Below, piece after piece: positions 35,494-43,821 of a stretch of DNA of 64,000 nucleotides. The first letter of the stretch is position 1, and every line of letters starts with the position of its first letter. The notes below the pieces were generated by a model. That model was not told the origin of the DNA and ran no database searches. It was given only the letters and a program-made list of their open reading frames with translations. The stretch is taken from contig DKPQ01000014.1 of the NCBI GenBank assembly GCA_002471275.1, positions 494,648 to 558,647 on the forward strand, given 5' to 3'. The stretch comes from Flammeovirgaceae bacterium UBA7330. GTDB taxonomy: Bacteria > Bacteroidota > Bacteroidia > Cytophagales > Cyclobacteriaceae. The translations under genes were made by a program, and so were the position numbers.

Positions 35494-35994
35494 ATGAAAA
35501 AGTTACTTTTTGGTTTAATGATTCTTGGACTAACCACCCAATCCTTTGCTCAGGTCACACTCCCTGAGTTTGAAGTACGAGCTACCAACTATAAATATCT
35601 GAATAGTGTGAGCCCGGAAGAAGTAGCGGATACCGATGTACGTAACCTGGAGGAAAAAGTAGCCAGTTTTGACCTAAAAAGTGCAGCATTCTATGAAGAA
35701 GATAAGGACCTTTATAGTGTTCAGTTTTTTATTCCTAATGGCAGAATTCTTGCTGCCTATGACAAGGATGGCACACTGCTACGTACCATCGAAAAATTTG
35801 AAGATGTCATATTACCTACCCACATAACTGAAGCCATTTTAACAAAATTTCCAAATTGGGTACCAACGAAGGATCATTATTTGGTGAATTATCGTGAATC
35901 CTCAGATGCAGCCAGAAGACTGTATAAAATCAAACTTCAGAATGAGGATAAAACGATAAAAGTAAAAATTGATGCAGAGGGTAATTTCATCTAG
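35494..35994 (+). CDS. Secreted PepSY-like / BLIP-like small protein
   Basis: The 166-aa protein has a signal peptide ending in QSFAQ (cleavage near residue 19). Two repeated alpha/beta units follow: FYEEDKDLYSVQFFIPNGRILAAYDKDGTLLRTIEKF and the later YLVNYRESSDAARRLYKIKL, consistent with the PepSY-like or beta-lactamase-inhibitor-like folds common in secreted Bacteroidota proteins. Function unknown. It stands alone and ends at a strong terminator; upstream (35268-35493) I see no other gene. Confidence 0.7.
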   Translation: MKKLLFGLMILGLTTQSFAQVTLPEFEVRATNYKYLNSVSPEEVADTDVRNLEEKVASFDLKSAAFYEEDKDLYSVQFFIPNGRILAAYDKDGTLLRTIEKFEDVILPTHITEAILTKFPNWVPTKDHYLVNYRESSDAARRLYKIKLQNEDKTIKVKIDAEGNFI

Positions 35995-36049
35995 GGGTTT
36001 CATACACTTGTAAGAATCACCAAGGTTGTTAGTTTTTATTACAAATAAG

Positions 36050-36077
36050 GGTCACCTAAAAATAGGTGACCTTTTTT
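36050..36077 (+). terminator. Rho-independent terminator after the secreted protein gene
   Basis: Perfect 9-bp arms GGTCACCTA (36050-36058) and TAGGTGACC (36063-36071) with a 4-nt A-rich loop are followed by six T. It lies 55 bp after the stop of the PepSY-like gene. Confidence 0.9.
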
Positions 36078-36230
36078 CTTTGGGTTCATGCCATCATCCT
36101 GAATAAACACAACATGCCTTTTTATAATTTGCATAATAACATAAGCGTATTGTACTTGATGGATTACCTACGGTGATCCATGTCAACCCCGAAGTCTAAA
36201 TCGAATCCCATTTTCCTCCGTCGAATGATA

Positions 36231-36286
36231 ATTTTTTGTTTAATGCCCTCACTCAATCAAGATTGGCTCGGCATTAAACAAAAAAT
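36231..36286. repeat. Perfect 17-bp inverted repeat next to the tRNA-Val remnant
   Basis: Arms ATTTTTTGTTTAATGCC (36231-36247) and its exact complement (36270-36286) are separated by 22 bp. The right arm includes the T-run of the adjacent terminator hairpin, so the repeat may come from a local inverted duplication of the terminator tail or be a small mobile remnant. Confidence 0.7.
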
Positions 36287-36310
36287 CCCGTTTGCTTTGC
36301 AAACGGGATT
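36280..36310 (-). terminator. Terminator downstream of the tRNA-Val fragment
   Basis: A perfect 12-bp stem (AATCCCGTTTGC at 36284-36295 and its complement at 36299-36310, loop TTT) is followed on the minus strand by a T-run (A-run 36280-36285). It lies 12 bp beyond the 3' end of the tRNA fragment and would have been its terminator. Confidence 0.85.
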
Positions 36311-36321
36311 CCATCCTTTAG

Positions 36322-36366
36322 TGGGCCCTAATGGATTCGAACCATTGACCCCCTGCTTGTAAGGCA
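36322..36366 (-). pseudogene. 3' half of a tRNA-Val (UAC) gene
   Basis: Read on the minus strand: three pairs of the anticodon stem, the anticodon loop CTTACAA (anticodon UAC), stem strand GCAGG, variable loop GGGTC, a T-arm with loop TTCGAAT between AATGG and CCATT, acceptor strand AGGGCCC and discriminator A. The D-arm and 5' acceptor strand are absent, and pairing stops inside the anticodon stem. The abrupt loss there, 134 bp before an integrase gene, points to an attachment-site junction. Confidence 0.75.
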
Positions 36367-36462
36367 CATTTATATTGGTTTTATCTGAATTGATATGATT
36401 TTAAATGATTGATTATCAGTGTTTTATAAATTATATAATTTTATTTAATGTGTTATAATGTC

Positions 36463-36490
36463 TATATTTGTTTACAAATAGTTTACAAAT
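36463..36490 (+). promoter_or_regulatory. Integrase promoter with overlapping palindrome and direct repeat
   Basis: TATATTTG (36463-36470) fits the -7 box. It overlaps the palindrome ATTTGT-TT-ACAAAT (36466-36479), and GTTTACAAAT occurs twice in tandem (36470-36479, 36481-36490). The repeats lie just before the integrase ATG and could bind a regulator or the integrase. Confidence 0.5.
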
Positions 36491-36499
36491 CGTGTTATT

Positions 36500-37735
36500 A
36501 TGGCACTTACAACCAAGGCTCTATTAAATACCAGTAGACAAAAAAATGACGGGTCATTTCCTCTAATAATCAGGGTTACCTACAACCGGAAAATCATAAA
36601 TATTCCTGTTGGGATCAGTTTAAAAGAAAAGGAATGGGACCATAGAAATCAATGTATAAAATCGTCTTCATCAATTGCGGATAATATCACCAGATTAAAT
36701 AACAAAATACGCTCCAAGGTGGCTAAGGTTTATGATGTTATTGCAAAGCTGGAAGAGGATGGGAAGATCAACCGCTTGTCGATGAAGGATATAAAAGGGC
36801 TCATCGAATCCACTGGTAAAGGAACTGGAGAAGTATATGTATTTGATTTTATTCAGTCGATTATTGATGATCTTCGGAAAGCCAAAAAGAACGGTAATGC
36901 TGAAGTCTATTCAGGGCTTCTAAAAAAGTTGAAAAAATTCCATACCAGTGATCGATTGACATTCAATGAGATTAACTACACCTTTCTTAAGAAGCTCGAG
37001 GTTGCACACTACTCCAAAGAGAATCAGACTGGTGGACTAAGTGTGTATCTCCGAACACTAAGGTCTGTATATAACAGAGCGATCAAGGCAGGATATGCTA
37101 GTCTTGAATCTTACCCTTTCAAGGATTATAAAATCAAAAATGGCGATCCGGAAAGAAGAGCCTTATCAGAAAAGGAATTTTCATCATTTAGAAACCTGGA
37201 GTTAGTTCCTCAGACACCTTTGTTTGAAGCTCGTAAATTGTTCATGGCTTCATTCTACATGCGGGGGATGAACTGGATGGATATGTGTATGCTGAAGAAG
37301 TCAAATATCGTAGGTGATTTTGAACGTATTCAGTATGTTCGAAGCAAGACTGGGAAGCGGTTCAGCATTAAGATTAATGATCAACTGAAGGAAATCTTGT
37401 TATCCTATGTAAGTCCCGATTGTGATAAAGATGAGTTCCTTTTTCCTGTGTTAAAGAAGGGCGATAGTCCTTTGAAGTATCACGAGACCATTAAAAATAA
37501 AAGGAAGCGCTTGAATAAGCGTCTAAAGGAAATAGCAGAACTTCTAAATATTGATTCCATCACCATTTATACTGCCCGACATACCTATGCCACAATGGGA
37601 AAACGGCGAGGTGTACCAACGGCAATAATTCAGGAGAGTCTTGGACATAAAACGGAAGCGATCACTCAAACTTACCTGGATTCATTTGAAAATGAAGTGG
37701 TCGATGGATATGATGAGCTAATAATGGAAAATTAG
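36500..37735 (+). CDS. Tyrosine recombinase / site-specific integrase
   Basis: The 411-aa protein has the Bacteroidota integrase layout: arm-DNA-binding domain (~1-95), SAM-like core-binding domain (~110-210) and catalytic domain (~220-411). Catalytic residues are visible: R255 (FYMRGMNWMDM), a Lys in the beta hairpin near 286, R360 (YTARHTYAT), H383 (LGHKTEAIT) and the nucleophile Y392 (QTYLDSF). It appears intact. Its stop codon lies inside the truncated tRNA-Met sequence, so the element end is directly at the gene. It is the only gene between the two tRNA remnants. Confidence 0.92.
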   Translation: MALTTKALLNTSRQKNDGSFPLIIRVTYNRKIINIPVGISLKEKEWDHRNQCIKSSSSIADNITRLNNKIRSKVAKVYDVIAKLEEDGKINRLSMKDIKGLIESTGKGTGEVYVFDFIQSIIDDLRKAKKNGNAEVYSGLLKKLKKFHTSDRLTFNEINYTFLKKLEVAHYSKENQTGGLSVYLRTLRSVYNRAIKAGYASLESYPFKDYKIKNGDPERRALSEKEFSSFRNLELVPQTPLFEARKLFMASFYMRGMNWMDMCMLKKSNIVGDFERIQYVRSKTGKRFSIKINDQLKEILLSYVSPDCDKDEFLFPVLKKGDSPLKYHETIKNKRKRLNKRLKEIAELLNIDSITIYTARHTYATMGKRRGVPTAIIQESLGHKTEAITQTYLDSFENEVVDGYDELIMEN

Positions 37736-37778
37736 GTTCATAACCCGGAGGTCTGGGGTTCGATTCCTTACCACAAGA
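37732..37778 (+). pseudogene. 3' half of a tRNA-Met (CAU) gene
   Basis: The plus strand shows two G-C pairs of the anticodon stem, loop TTCATAA (anticodon CAU), stem strand CCCGG, variable loop AGGTC, a T-arm with loop TTCGATT between TGGGG and CCTTA, acceptor strand CCACAAG and discriminator A. The 5' half is missing and is replaced by the end of the integrase gene. Like the Val remnant, it is broken in the anticodon stem, as expected for an att junction. Confidence 0.75.
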
Positions 37779-38014
37779 CTCTGAATATCAGTATTTTACA
37801 TTAAAGTACCCGACTTTTTCATCGCTCCTCTTCCATTCAATACACTTAACCTACCAACAACTCCTCAAGAAGGTCTTCTCAAATTATTTAATAAGTATCT
37901 AAGTTATTTTATAACAAGACAAGTATCTCCACAGATATAGAGGCAGAATTGGAATCGATGTCTAAGAATATCTGATACTATGTTTTTCAAAATACATTAC
38001 AATACAAAATTTAA

Positions 38015-39421
38015 CTAATCCAACCTTGAGGCTCTTGGTTGCAAATCTGTCAACGAAGCAATTTTAATAGGCTCACCAGATTCAATGGATTTTCTTGCAG
38101 CTATACCAACTAATACAGACATGACTCCATCCCTTACACCAGCTGCTCTCTCAAATTGATCTACGGATGCTGGGTCTTTAAATATTTTATCATGAAGTTT
38201 AGCATCACCCCCACCGTGTCCACCTCTCTGAAATGGAACTTTGATCGTATCATAATCCTTCCAAAGATTGTGAAGTACCACGGGCTCATATCCCTCAACT
38301 TCCATATCTCCCTGGTTCATTTCAAGTTTATGTAGCTCTTCCTGACTTACATCCTCTTTTTTCTGATATGGTATATCTAACCATGCTTCAATGCGTCCTT
38401 CGGTACCATTAAAAGCAACCCTCCATCCTTCAAACGGTGAATAGGTTGTTAAAGAGTAGTTGACAACAACATTATTCTTATACCTAATTTGAGCAGACAT
38501 CTTGTCATAGATATTGATTTCATCTCTGAAAAGGCAATTATCACGGATATAGCCATCATATTGTTCATTTTTAACATATAAATCCACATCGCGCTTACTT
38601 TTCATAATATCCCAGTAGAAATTGCAGCTTTTTGTATAATCACAATCCCTGCAATTATTCCCTCTAAAAGAGTTAGCACTTCCGTAATGCTCCAAATCTC
38701 CATAGGCAAAAACCTCCTCAGGATCAGAATCAATCCACCAGTTGAGCAAATCAAAATGATGTGTGGACTTATGGACCCAAAGTGTACCACTTTCTTGTCT
38801 CAACCCATGCCACCTTCTGAAATAGGAAGCCCCATGGTAAGTATTTAGATACCAGTGAAAGTCAACTGAGGTTACTTTCCCGATTGCTCCCTTTTGTAAT
38901 AATTCTTTTACTTTAGTGTTGTAAGGACTCCATCGATAATTGAAACCAACAATTACATTTCTACCGGATTTCCTTTCAGCATTAATGATCTCCTGACACT
39001 TGTCTTCATCTATAGTCAAAGGTTTTTCCGTAAGCACATCGCATCCCATCCTAAGTCCTTTTACAATGTACTCATGATGAGTAGAGTCAGTAGTAGTCAC
39101 AATCACAAGGTCAGGTTTATTCTCAGAGATCATGCTTTCAAAATCAGTATAGGTGTTGCAATTAACCCCGATATACTTTTTGGCAAATTCAAGTCGACCG
39201 GGATTCACATCACACAAACCAACAAACTCCAGAATATCAGAATATTTATCGATCAGTCTTTTGCCCCAAAACGAGGTGCCACGGATTCCGGTACCCACCA
39301 AAACTACCTTCAGCTTTTCCTGTTTAGATCCAAAGCTAAACGCGGATGCATTCATTGTTACTGATGCCGAGAGCATCGAAATAGATGCTAAAAACTTTCT
39401 TCTTGAATTACTATTATTCAT
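38015..39421 (-). CDS. Tat-exported Gfo/Idh/MocA family oxidoreductase
   Basis: The 468-aa protein has a twin-arginine signal (SRRKFLASISM) and an NAD(P)-binding Rossmann fold starting LKVVLVGTGIRGTSFWG. The catalytic-Lys motif EKPL follows (CDVLTEKPLTIDEDKC), then the Gfo/Idh/MocA C-terminal sheet domain with HHFDLLNWW. A Cys-rich insertion (NNCRDCDYTKSC) is unusual and could bind metal. It is the last gene of SusCD locus 2. It may oxidise or, like GH109 enzymes of the same fold, hydrolyse a sugar; the activity is not determined by the sequence. Confidence 0.85.
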   Translation of the reverse strand: MNNSNSRRKFLASISMLSASVTMNASAFSFGSKQEKLKVVLVGTGIRGTSFWGKRLIDKYSDILEFVGLCDVNPGRLEFAKKYIGVNCNTYTDFESMISENKPDLVIVTTTDSTHHEYIVKGLRMGCDVLTEKPLTIDEDKCQEIINAERKSGRNVIVGFNYRWSPYNTKVKELLQKGAIGKVTSVDFHWYLNTYHGASYFRRWHGLRQESGTLWVHKSTHHFDLLNWWIDSDPEEVFAYGDLEHYGSANSFRGNNCRDCDYTKSCNFYWDIMKSKRDVDLYVKNEQYDGYIRDNCLFRDEINIYDKMSAQIRYKNNVVVNYSLTTYSPFEGWRVAFNGTEGRIEAWLDIPYQKKEDVSQEELHKLEMNQGDMEVEGYEPVVLHNLWKDYDTIKVPFQRGGHGGGDAKLHDKIFKDPASVDQFERAAGVRDGVMSVLVGIAARKSIESGEPIKIASLTDLQPRASRLD

Positions 39422-39445
39422 TTTTCTTGAGATTAATTCAAACTT

Positions 39446-40576
39446 CTATTTTCTAAGATACTTTTTCATCATTTTTTGAACATGTCGGTCTTTTGTATTT
39501 TGCTCTCTTAAGTAGTTGTAGGTTTTATATGCAACCATCATATTTTCATCCATCAATAGTTCAGCGATTTTTCTTAACATCATCCCATCCTGAATATTGA
39601 AAGAGAATAACAGGTCAAGCACATCTTCTGCAAGCCTATTATCGCTATCAAAATTTTTAATGAATTGATATTTGATACTATCACTCAGATGAGTTACCAT
39701 CTGAAACTTCTTTAGAATTTTCCTCTTCACTGTGTTATCTGACTGGTGATAATAGGAATATAATCGTATTTGCAAATCAGATGACTCCAGGCTGGAAATT
39801 GGGATTACATTCATTGCCATATCAATCAATTGCAAGTCCTGATTTTCTATGATATCAAATATTTGTTGTTGGATTTCAGACGATTGCCAGAATTTTCTAG
39901 CATGGGTTAATCCCCATTTCTTATCTAGGATATTTTGGCTATCCATAATCATGGTCAATAATTCTGGTGAAAGCATACTTTCTGTTATTTCAATTATTTT
40001 GGTTCTAGTCTCACCATAAATGATGTGCCATAAGGTGTATGTAGTGTATACAGCACCCTCAACACAATAATCAAGTATACTCGCTTTTGTAGCCGCACTG
40101 ACACCATCAATCTTCTCACCGGCGGTATCAGCGTCAGTAACTGGCACTGTCAGGTCCTTTATTGAAAAATTAGCCAAAATAGAATTTTGGTTTGAAACCA
40201 TTCTATTCATATCCTGATACTCCTTTTCATTAAATTTCTCATGATCTGTCTTACTCAAGAATTCACCTTCAGGTAATTCAAATCCAAGAAATCTACCTGT
40301 AATAGTCCAGTAAACGATGATATTTAATGGACGACATTCATTGTCCAGACAAACGCCTGTTGCAATTTCCCTAAAATAGGAAATCGGATGATCCTCTGAG
40401 GACCTGTTAATGAACAATGTATCCTTGCCATCTTCGAATGTTACCAGTTTTGACTGGGTATAGGTTATCGGAAAATCAAGCGTATTATCATTGAATACCC
40501 GGATATTTTGTTCGAAACCTACGGAGGTTTTAAAAAATCCTACTATAAAAATGAAGCTTATGAATATGCTTTTCAT
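39446..40576 (-). CDS. Exported protein with FMN-binding-like motif and helical repeat C-terminus
   Basis: The 376-aa protein has a signal peptide (~1-20). Residues ~60-190 hold a domain with the segment DGVSAATKAS, which resembles the D-x-(V/I)-S-G-A-T-x-(T/S)-S motif of FMN-binding domains, where Thr carries covalent FMN. The C-terminal ~170 residues are helical and repeat-like (LIDMAMNVIPISSLESSD, MLRKIAELLMDENMMV), similar to HEAT repeats. It lies between the FAD oxidoreductase (28 bp) and the Gfo/Idh/MocA gene (24 bp), so an electron-transfer role is plausible. Confidence 0.55.
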   Translation of the reverse strand: MKSIFISFIFIVGFFKTSVGFEQNIRVFNDNTLDFPITYTQSKLVTFEDGKDTLFINRSSEDHPISYFREIATGVCLDNECRPLNIIVYWTITGRFLGFELPEGEFLSKTDHEKFNEKEYQDMNRMVSNQNSILANFSIKDLTVPVTDADTAGEKIDGVSAATKASILDYCVEGAVYTTYTLWHIIYGETRTKIIEITESMLSPELLTMIMDSQNILDKKWGLTHARKFWQSSEIQQQIFDIIENQDLQLIDMAMNVIPISSLESSDLQIRLYSYYHQSDNTVKRKILKKFQMVTHLSDSIKYQFIKNFDSDNRLAEDVLDLLFSFNIQDGMMLRKIAELLMDENMMVAYKTYNYLREQNTKDRHVQKMMKKYLRK

Positions 40577-40604
40577 TTTTTGATAATATATCTAATCAAT
40601 GCCA

Positions 40605-43600
40605 TTACTTGATTTCCATCTTCAATCTCTTAGCGTAATCTCTAACCATAAATTGATCTGCATTCATTAAATCTTCCAGATAAGGAATTCCTGATTTATC
40701 GCCAAGTTGTGAAAGTGCCCAGATCGCATTTGTTTTCACACCATAGACAAGTTCAAAGTCTGTATTTTCCTCTTTAATTTCCACATCGCTCGATACCTTT
40801 AGAAAAGGTTTGATTGACGGAATGGCAACTGGGTCTCCGATTCTCCCTAATGCAACAATGGTAAATGAGGCAAGTGTAGGTGGACAAACATTTGTTGTTT
40901 CAAACATGTCATTGCCATATTGTGACCGATCCATAGAAATCATCCTTTCTGGTTTGGGAGAATCATTCAAAATATTTAACATCTCAGGTACTGCAGCTTT
41001 TTCTCCGAATCTTCCAAGTAGCACAATTGCAGACCAGTATAATGGCAGGGATGGTCTACTTGACGCATACGGTAGATCATACTCAAACCTTCTGATGTTT
41101 CGTTCCTTCAGGAACTGCAAGAGATATGGGACTGAAGACCTGTCCCCCAGTAAACCCAGCAAAACTACCACTTCTTCAAGTTTAATTTGATCATTGGTCT
41201 TTAATACAGGTTTCAAATAGGGTATTGATTCCTTTCCTCGAATATATAATTGGGTCATTGCCTCCAAAGCCTGCTCTGTCCCTAGCATACCGACTAACTG
41301 TTCAGTGGAATATTGTTTGAAATCCTTATCCGGTGGAAAAGCAGCATCTCTCTCTGCCTTCCAATAATCCTGGCTGTGCAAGACTTCCTTCGATGGACCA
41401 TCATAATCTGATTTTCCGATTAGGTCTTCATTGCGTAAAACCCCTTTATTTACCAATTTTTCCTGAAGAGCGTTGATATCTAGCTCCCGTAATAATATCC
41501 TATTTTCTGCAGCAATTGCTGCAGCAATTCCAGCGGCTTCACCCAGATGTTCAAGATCCGGTTGCATCCTTCCTCCTATTAATGCATCATGATCGGTAGA
41601 ATAGGATTTCCCAACCACCATAATTTTTTCAATTCCCTGTGGCAAGATTGATCTGTAAGGAATATTACCCACAATTGGTCTTCTCCACAGCCCCAATATT
41701 GATGTCCAATCCTGACCAAGGTCGGTTTGATTTGCAGAATTAGGAAAATGTGTATCATAATTTGCCCTCCACCGGCATATGTTATCTTCGAATTTCCTTT
41801 CAGCTATAGCATCCTGAAAAGTGACTGTGTAATCCCCTTTCACTCTTCGGCTTTCTCTAATACTCAAACTCAATGGTGATGGGTATTTTAAATAGAAGGA
41901 AGAAATATCAGGTATATGATTGGGGTCTCTCAACGGACCATGCTCCATTTCCAAAACAAATCCATCGGTTGATCTTCCTTTATCGTACCCGGCACCAGCA
42001 GCTACAGCCATGCCGGCTAAACCTGTGGCATCTATTACTACATCTGCCAGGAGAATATGACGCCCGTTTGAGTTTTCTACAACTACACCTTTGGCTTCAT
42101 TGCCTTCCATGACCACACCTCCCGCCAATGAATGAAAGTAAAGATCGACGCCTGCTTCCATGGCCAATTTCTGAAGCGTGTATTTTTTATCCTCACCTGA
42201 AAACCGGACTTTTTCGAGGCCTGTTCTTCGACTACCATCTTTTACCAGGTGGATGTCATTTCCAACTTCCTGCCTTAATAAACTTTTCCATGGCGCCCCC
42301 CAATAGTATCCGGTCACTTTATTGGTACTTGTTCCACCCAGGTTAGAGATCAATTCTACAACAGCAGTTTTTGCTCCTTCACGGGCTGATGAAATTGCGG
42401 CGAATGAACCTGAGGTGCCTCCACCAACAACAACAACATCATATCGCCCTAAAATGGGTATTTTCACTTCTTTTTGGCGAACTACCGGATAATCAGCCGA
42501 AGCATCAAATCCTTCCAAAACTTCTTTGATTTCTTTCTCTTTCTCCTCTGAACTGATTTGTTGCGGAGAGGAAAAAAGTTCTGGAAAATCGACAATTTTT
42601 TCGGCCATCATAGCACTTATTTTTCCGGCTAATTCTCCTACAGCCAGCAAAAACTCCAAATCAGCTGAATTGAAATATTGACTAACACCTCTTCCTGCAA
42701 CTATCAGACCTTCAACTCCTGTTATCTTTAATGCATCCGGTTTATTTAAGGTTAATGTTGTCATTTCCTTATTTGTAAATGGACTTTTGCTCTTGATCAC
42801 AGGCCCATGATCAAACCATGTTTCGGGAGCCGGTTGAAAATCACCCAATGTTATACCTCTGTTGAAGAGGAATTCTTTCAATTCAAAACATTTGTTGAGC
42901 GTAATTGCGTGGGATGATGAAAGACTCTTTTCAATGTTTAGATCCAACTTCGAAGGTGCGACCAGTTCAATCCTGTTTGAATGAATAATCACTTCCTGTA
43001 TTCCCAGGTCAAGTACCCCAGGATCATTCAAAGAGCCCTGTTCAAGCAGGGATGGAATTCTGGCTTTGACAAAGCGTCTTGAAATATTCTCTTCAGGATA
43101 TGATTTTACGAGCTCAGCTCCTGCTGATTGGGCAACACGCATATCCGAGGTGGCATCAACAACGGACTTCGCCAACAATATCTGACGACCATTGATACTA
43201 TTAAACAAAACGCCCTTTACCTGGTCATCTTCAATGATCACCCCATTGGCTCTTGAGAAGAAGTAAACATCAATATTGGGTTGATCACTTACCTTTTTAT
43301 GCAAGAATGACTTCAATGCTTCAGGGTTAAACTCTTCGCCAATAATGCCACTTTCGCTTAACTCATTATGGATTGATAAAGCCAGCGAAGATTGATATAA
43401 TTCACTTGGATGTTGATTCAAACGATAACTTGCCGTAAGCTCATATCCCAGATAATTACGACTTTCTAGTATGATAACAGAATGTCCCTGTGATGCTGCC
43501 TGCAAAGCCGCCATTACCCCGGCAACTCCTCCTCCTGCTATTACGACATCCGCTTTACCTACAACAGGAACATCTCTCTCGCTTTGGGTAATTGTTGGTA

Positions 43601-43727
43601 CTCCAAGGGATCCGGAGACAAATTCTCTGATTGTTAAATCTCCATTACTCCATCCATTAAAACTGATGAATAATAGTATCAGAAATAATTGAAAATACAT
43701 TTTCTTAAGGAAATGAAAAATGACCAT
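40605..43727 (-). CDS. Exported oxidoreductase with two FAD-binding domains and HEAT-like repeats
   Basis: The 1040-aa protein has a signal peptide (~10-28) and two FAD-dependent oxidoreductase units of the FAD_oxidored type. The first Rossmann motif is VVIAGGGVAGVMAALQAA (~57-76) and the second VVVVGGGTSGSFAAISSA (~430-450). The second unit keeps GGTSTNKVTGYYWG and a full C-terminal half, while the first is shorter and may be degenerate. The last ~230 residues are HEAT-like helices (VVLLGLLGDRSSVPYLLQFL; ALGRIGDPVAIPSI). It belongs to SusCD locus 2 and probably oxidises an imported or surface-bound carbohydrate. Confidence 0.8.
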   Translation of the reverse strand: MVIFHFLKKMYFQLFLILLFISFNGWSNGDLTIREFVSGSLGVPTITQSERDVPVVGKADVVIAGGGVAGVMAALQAASQGHSVIILESRNYLGYELTASYRLNQHPSELYQSSLALSIHNELSESGIIGEEFNPEALKSFLHKKVSDQPNIDVYFFSRANGVIIEDDQVKGVLFNSINGRQILLAKSVVDATSDMRVAQSAGAELVKSYPEENISRRFVKARIPSLLEQGSLNDPGVLDLGIQEVIIHSNRIELVAPSKLDLNIEKSLSSSHAITLNKCFELKEFLFNRGITLGDFQPAPETWFDHGPVIKSKSPFTNKEMTTLTLNKPDALKITGVEGLIVAGRGVSQYFNSADLEFLLAVGELAGKISAMMAEKIVDFPELFSSPQQISSEEKEKEIKEVLEGFDASADYPVVRQKEVKIPILGRYDVVVVGGGTSGSFAAISSAREGAKTAVVELISNLGGTSTNKVTGYYWGAPWKSLLRQEVGNDIHLVKDGSRRTGLEKVRFSGEDKKYTLQKLAMEAGVDLYFHSLAGGVVMEGNEAKGVVVENSNGRHILLADVVIDATGLAGMAVAAGAGYDKGRSTDGFVLEMEHGPLRDPNHIPDISSFYLKYPSPLSLSIRESRRVKGDYTVTFQDAIAERKFEDNICRWRANYDTHFPNSANQTDLGQDWTSILGLWRRPIVGNIPYRSILPQGIEKIMVVGKSYSTDHDALIGGRMQPDLEHLGEAAGIAAAIAAENRILLRELDINALQEKLVNKGVLRNEDLIGKSDYDGPSKEVLHSQDYWKAERDAAFPPDKDFKQYSTEQLVGMLGTEQALEAMTQLYIRGKESIPYLKPVLKTNDQIKLEEVVVLLGLLGDRSSVPYLLQFLKERNIRRFEYDLPYASSRPSLPLYWSAIVLLGRFGEKAAVPEMLNILNDSPKPERMISMDRSQYGNDMFETTNVCPPTLASFTIVALGRIGDPVAIPSIKPFLKVSSDVEIKEENTDFELVYGVKTNAIWALSQLGDKSGIPYLEDLMNADQFMVRDYAKRLKMEIK

Positions 43728-43821
43728 AAAACTCTTGATTGATGCATAAAATAAGAATGAAGGAATTGTGACCGAAAGAAGGTTTTATTTCACAATCCCT
43801 CCGTATTGAACTAAGTTCTAA

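Noticed and set aside
36181..36362. 60-aa plus-strand ORF over the inverted repeat and tRNA-Val remnant
   Set aside because: It runs through a terminator hairpin and tRNA sequence, so it is a chance reading frame.
36322..37778. The two tRNA halves as functional tRNA genes
   Set aside because: Both lack D-arm, 5' acceptor strand and part of the anticodon stem, so they cannot fold.
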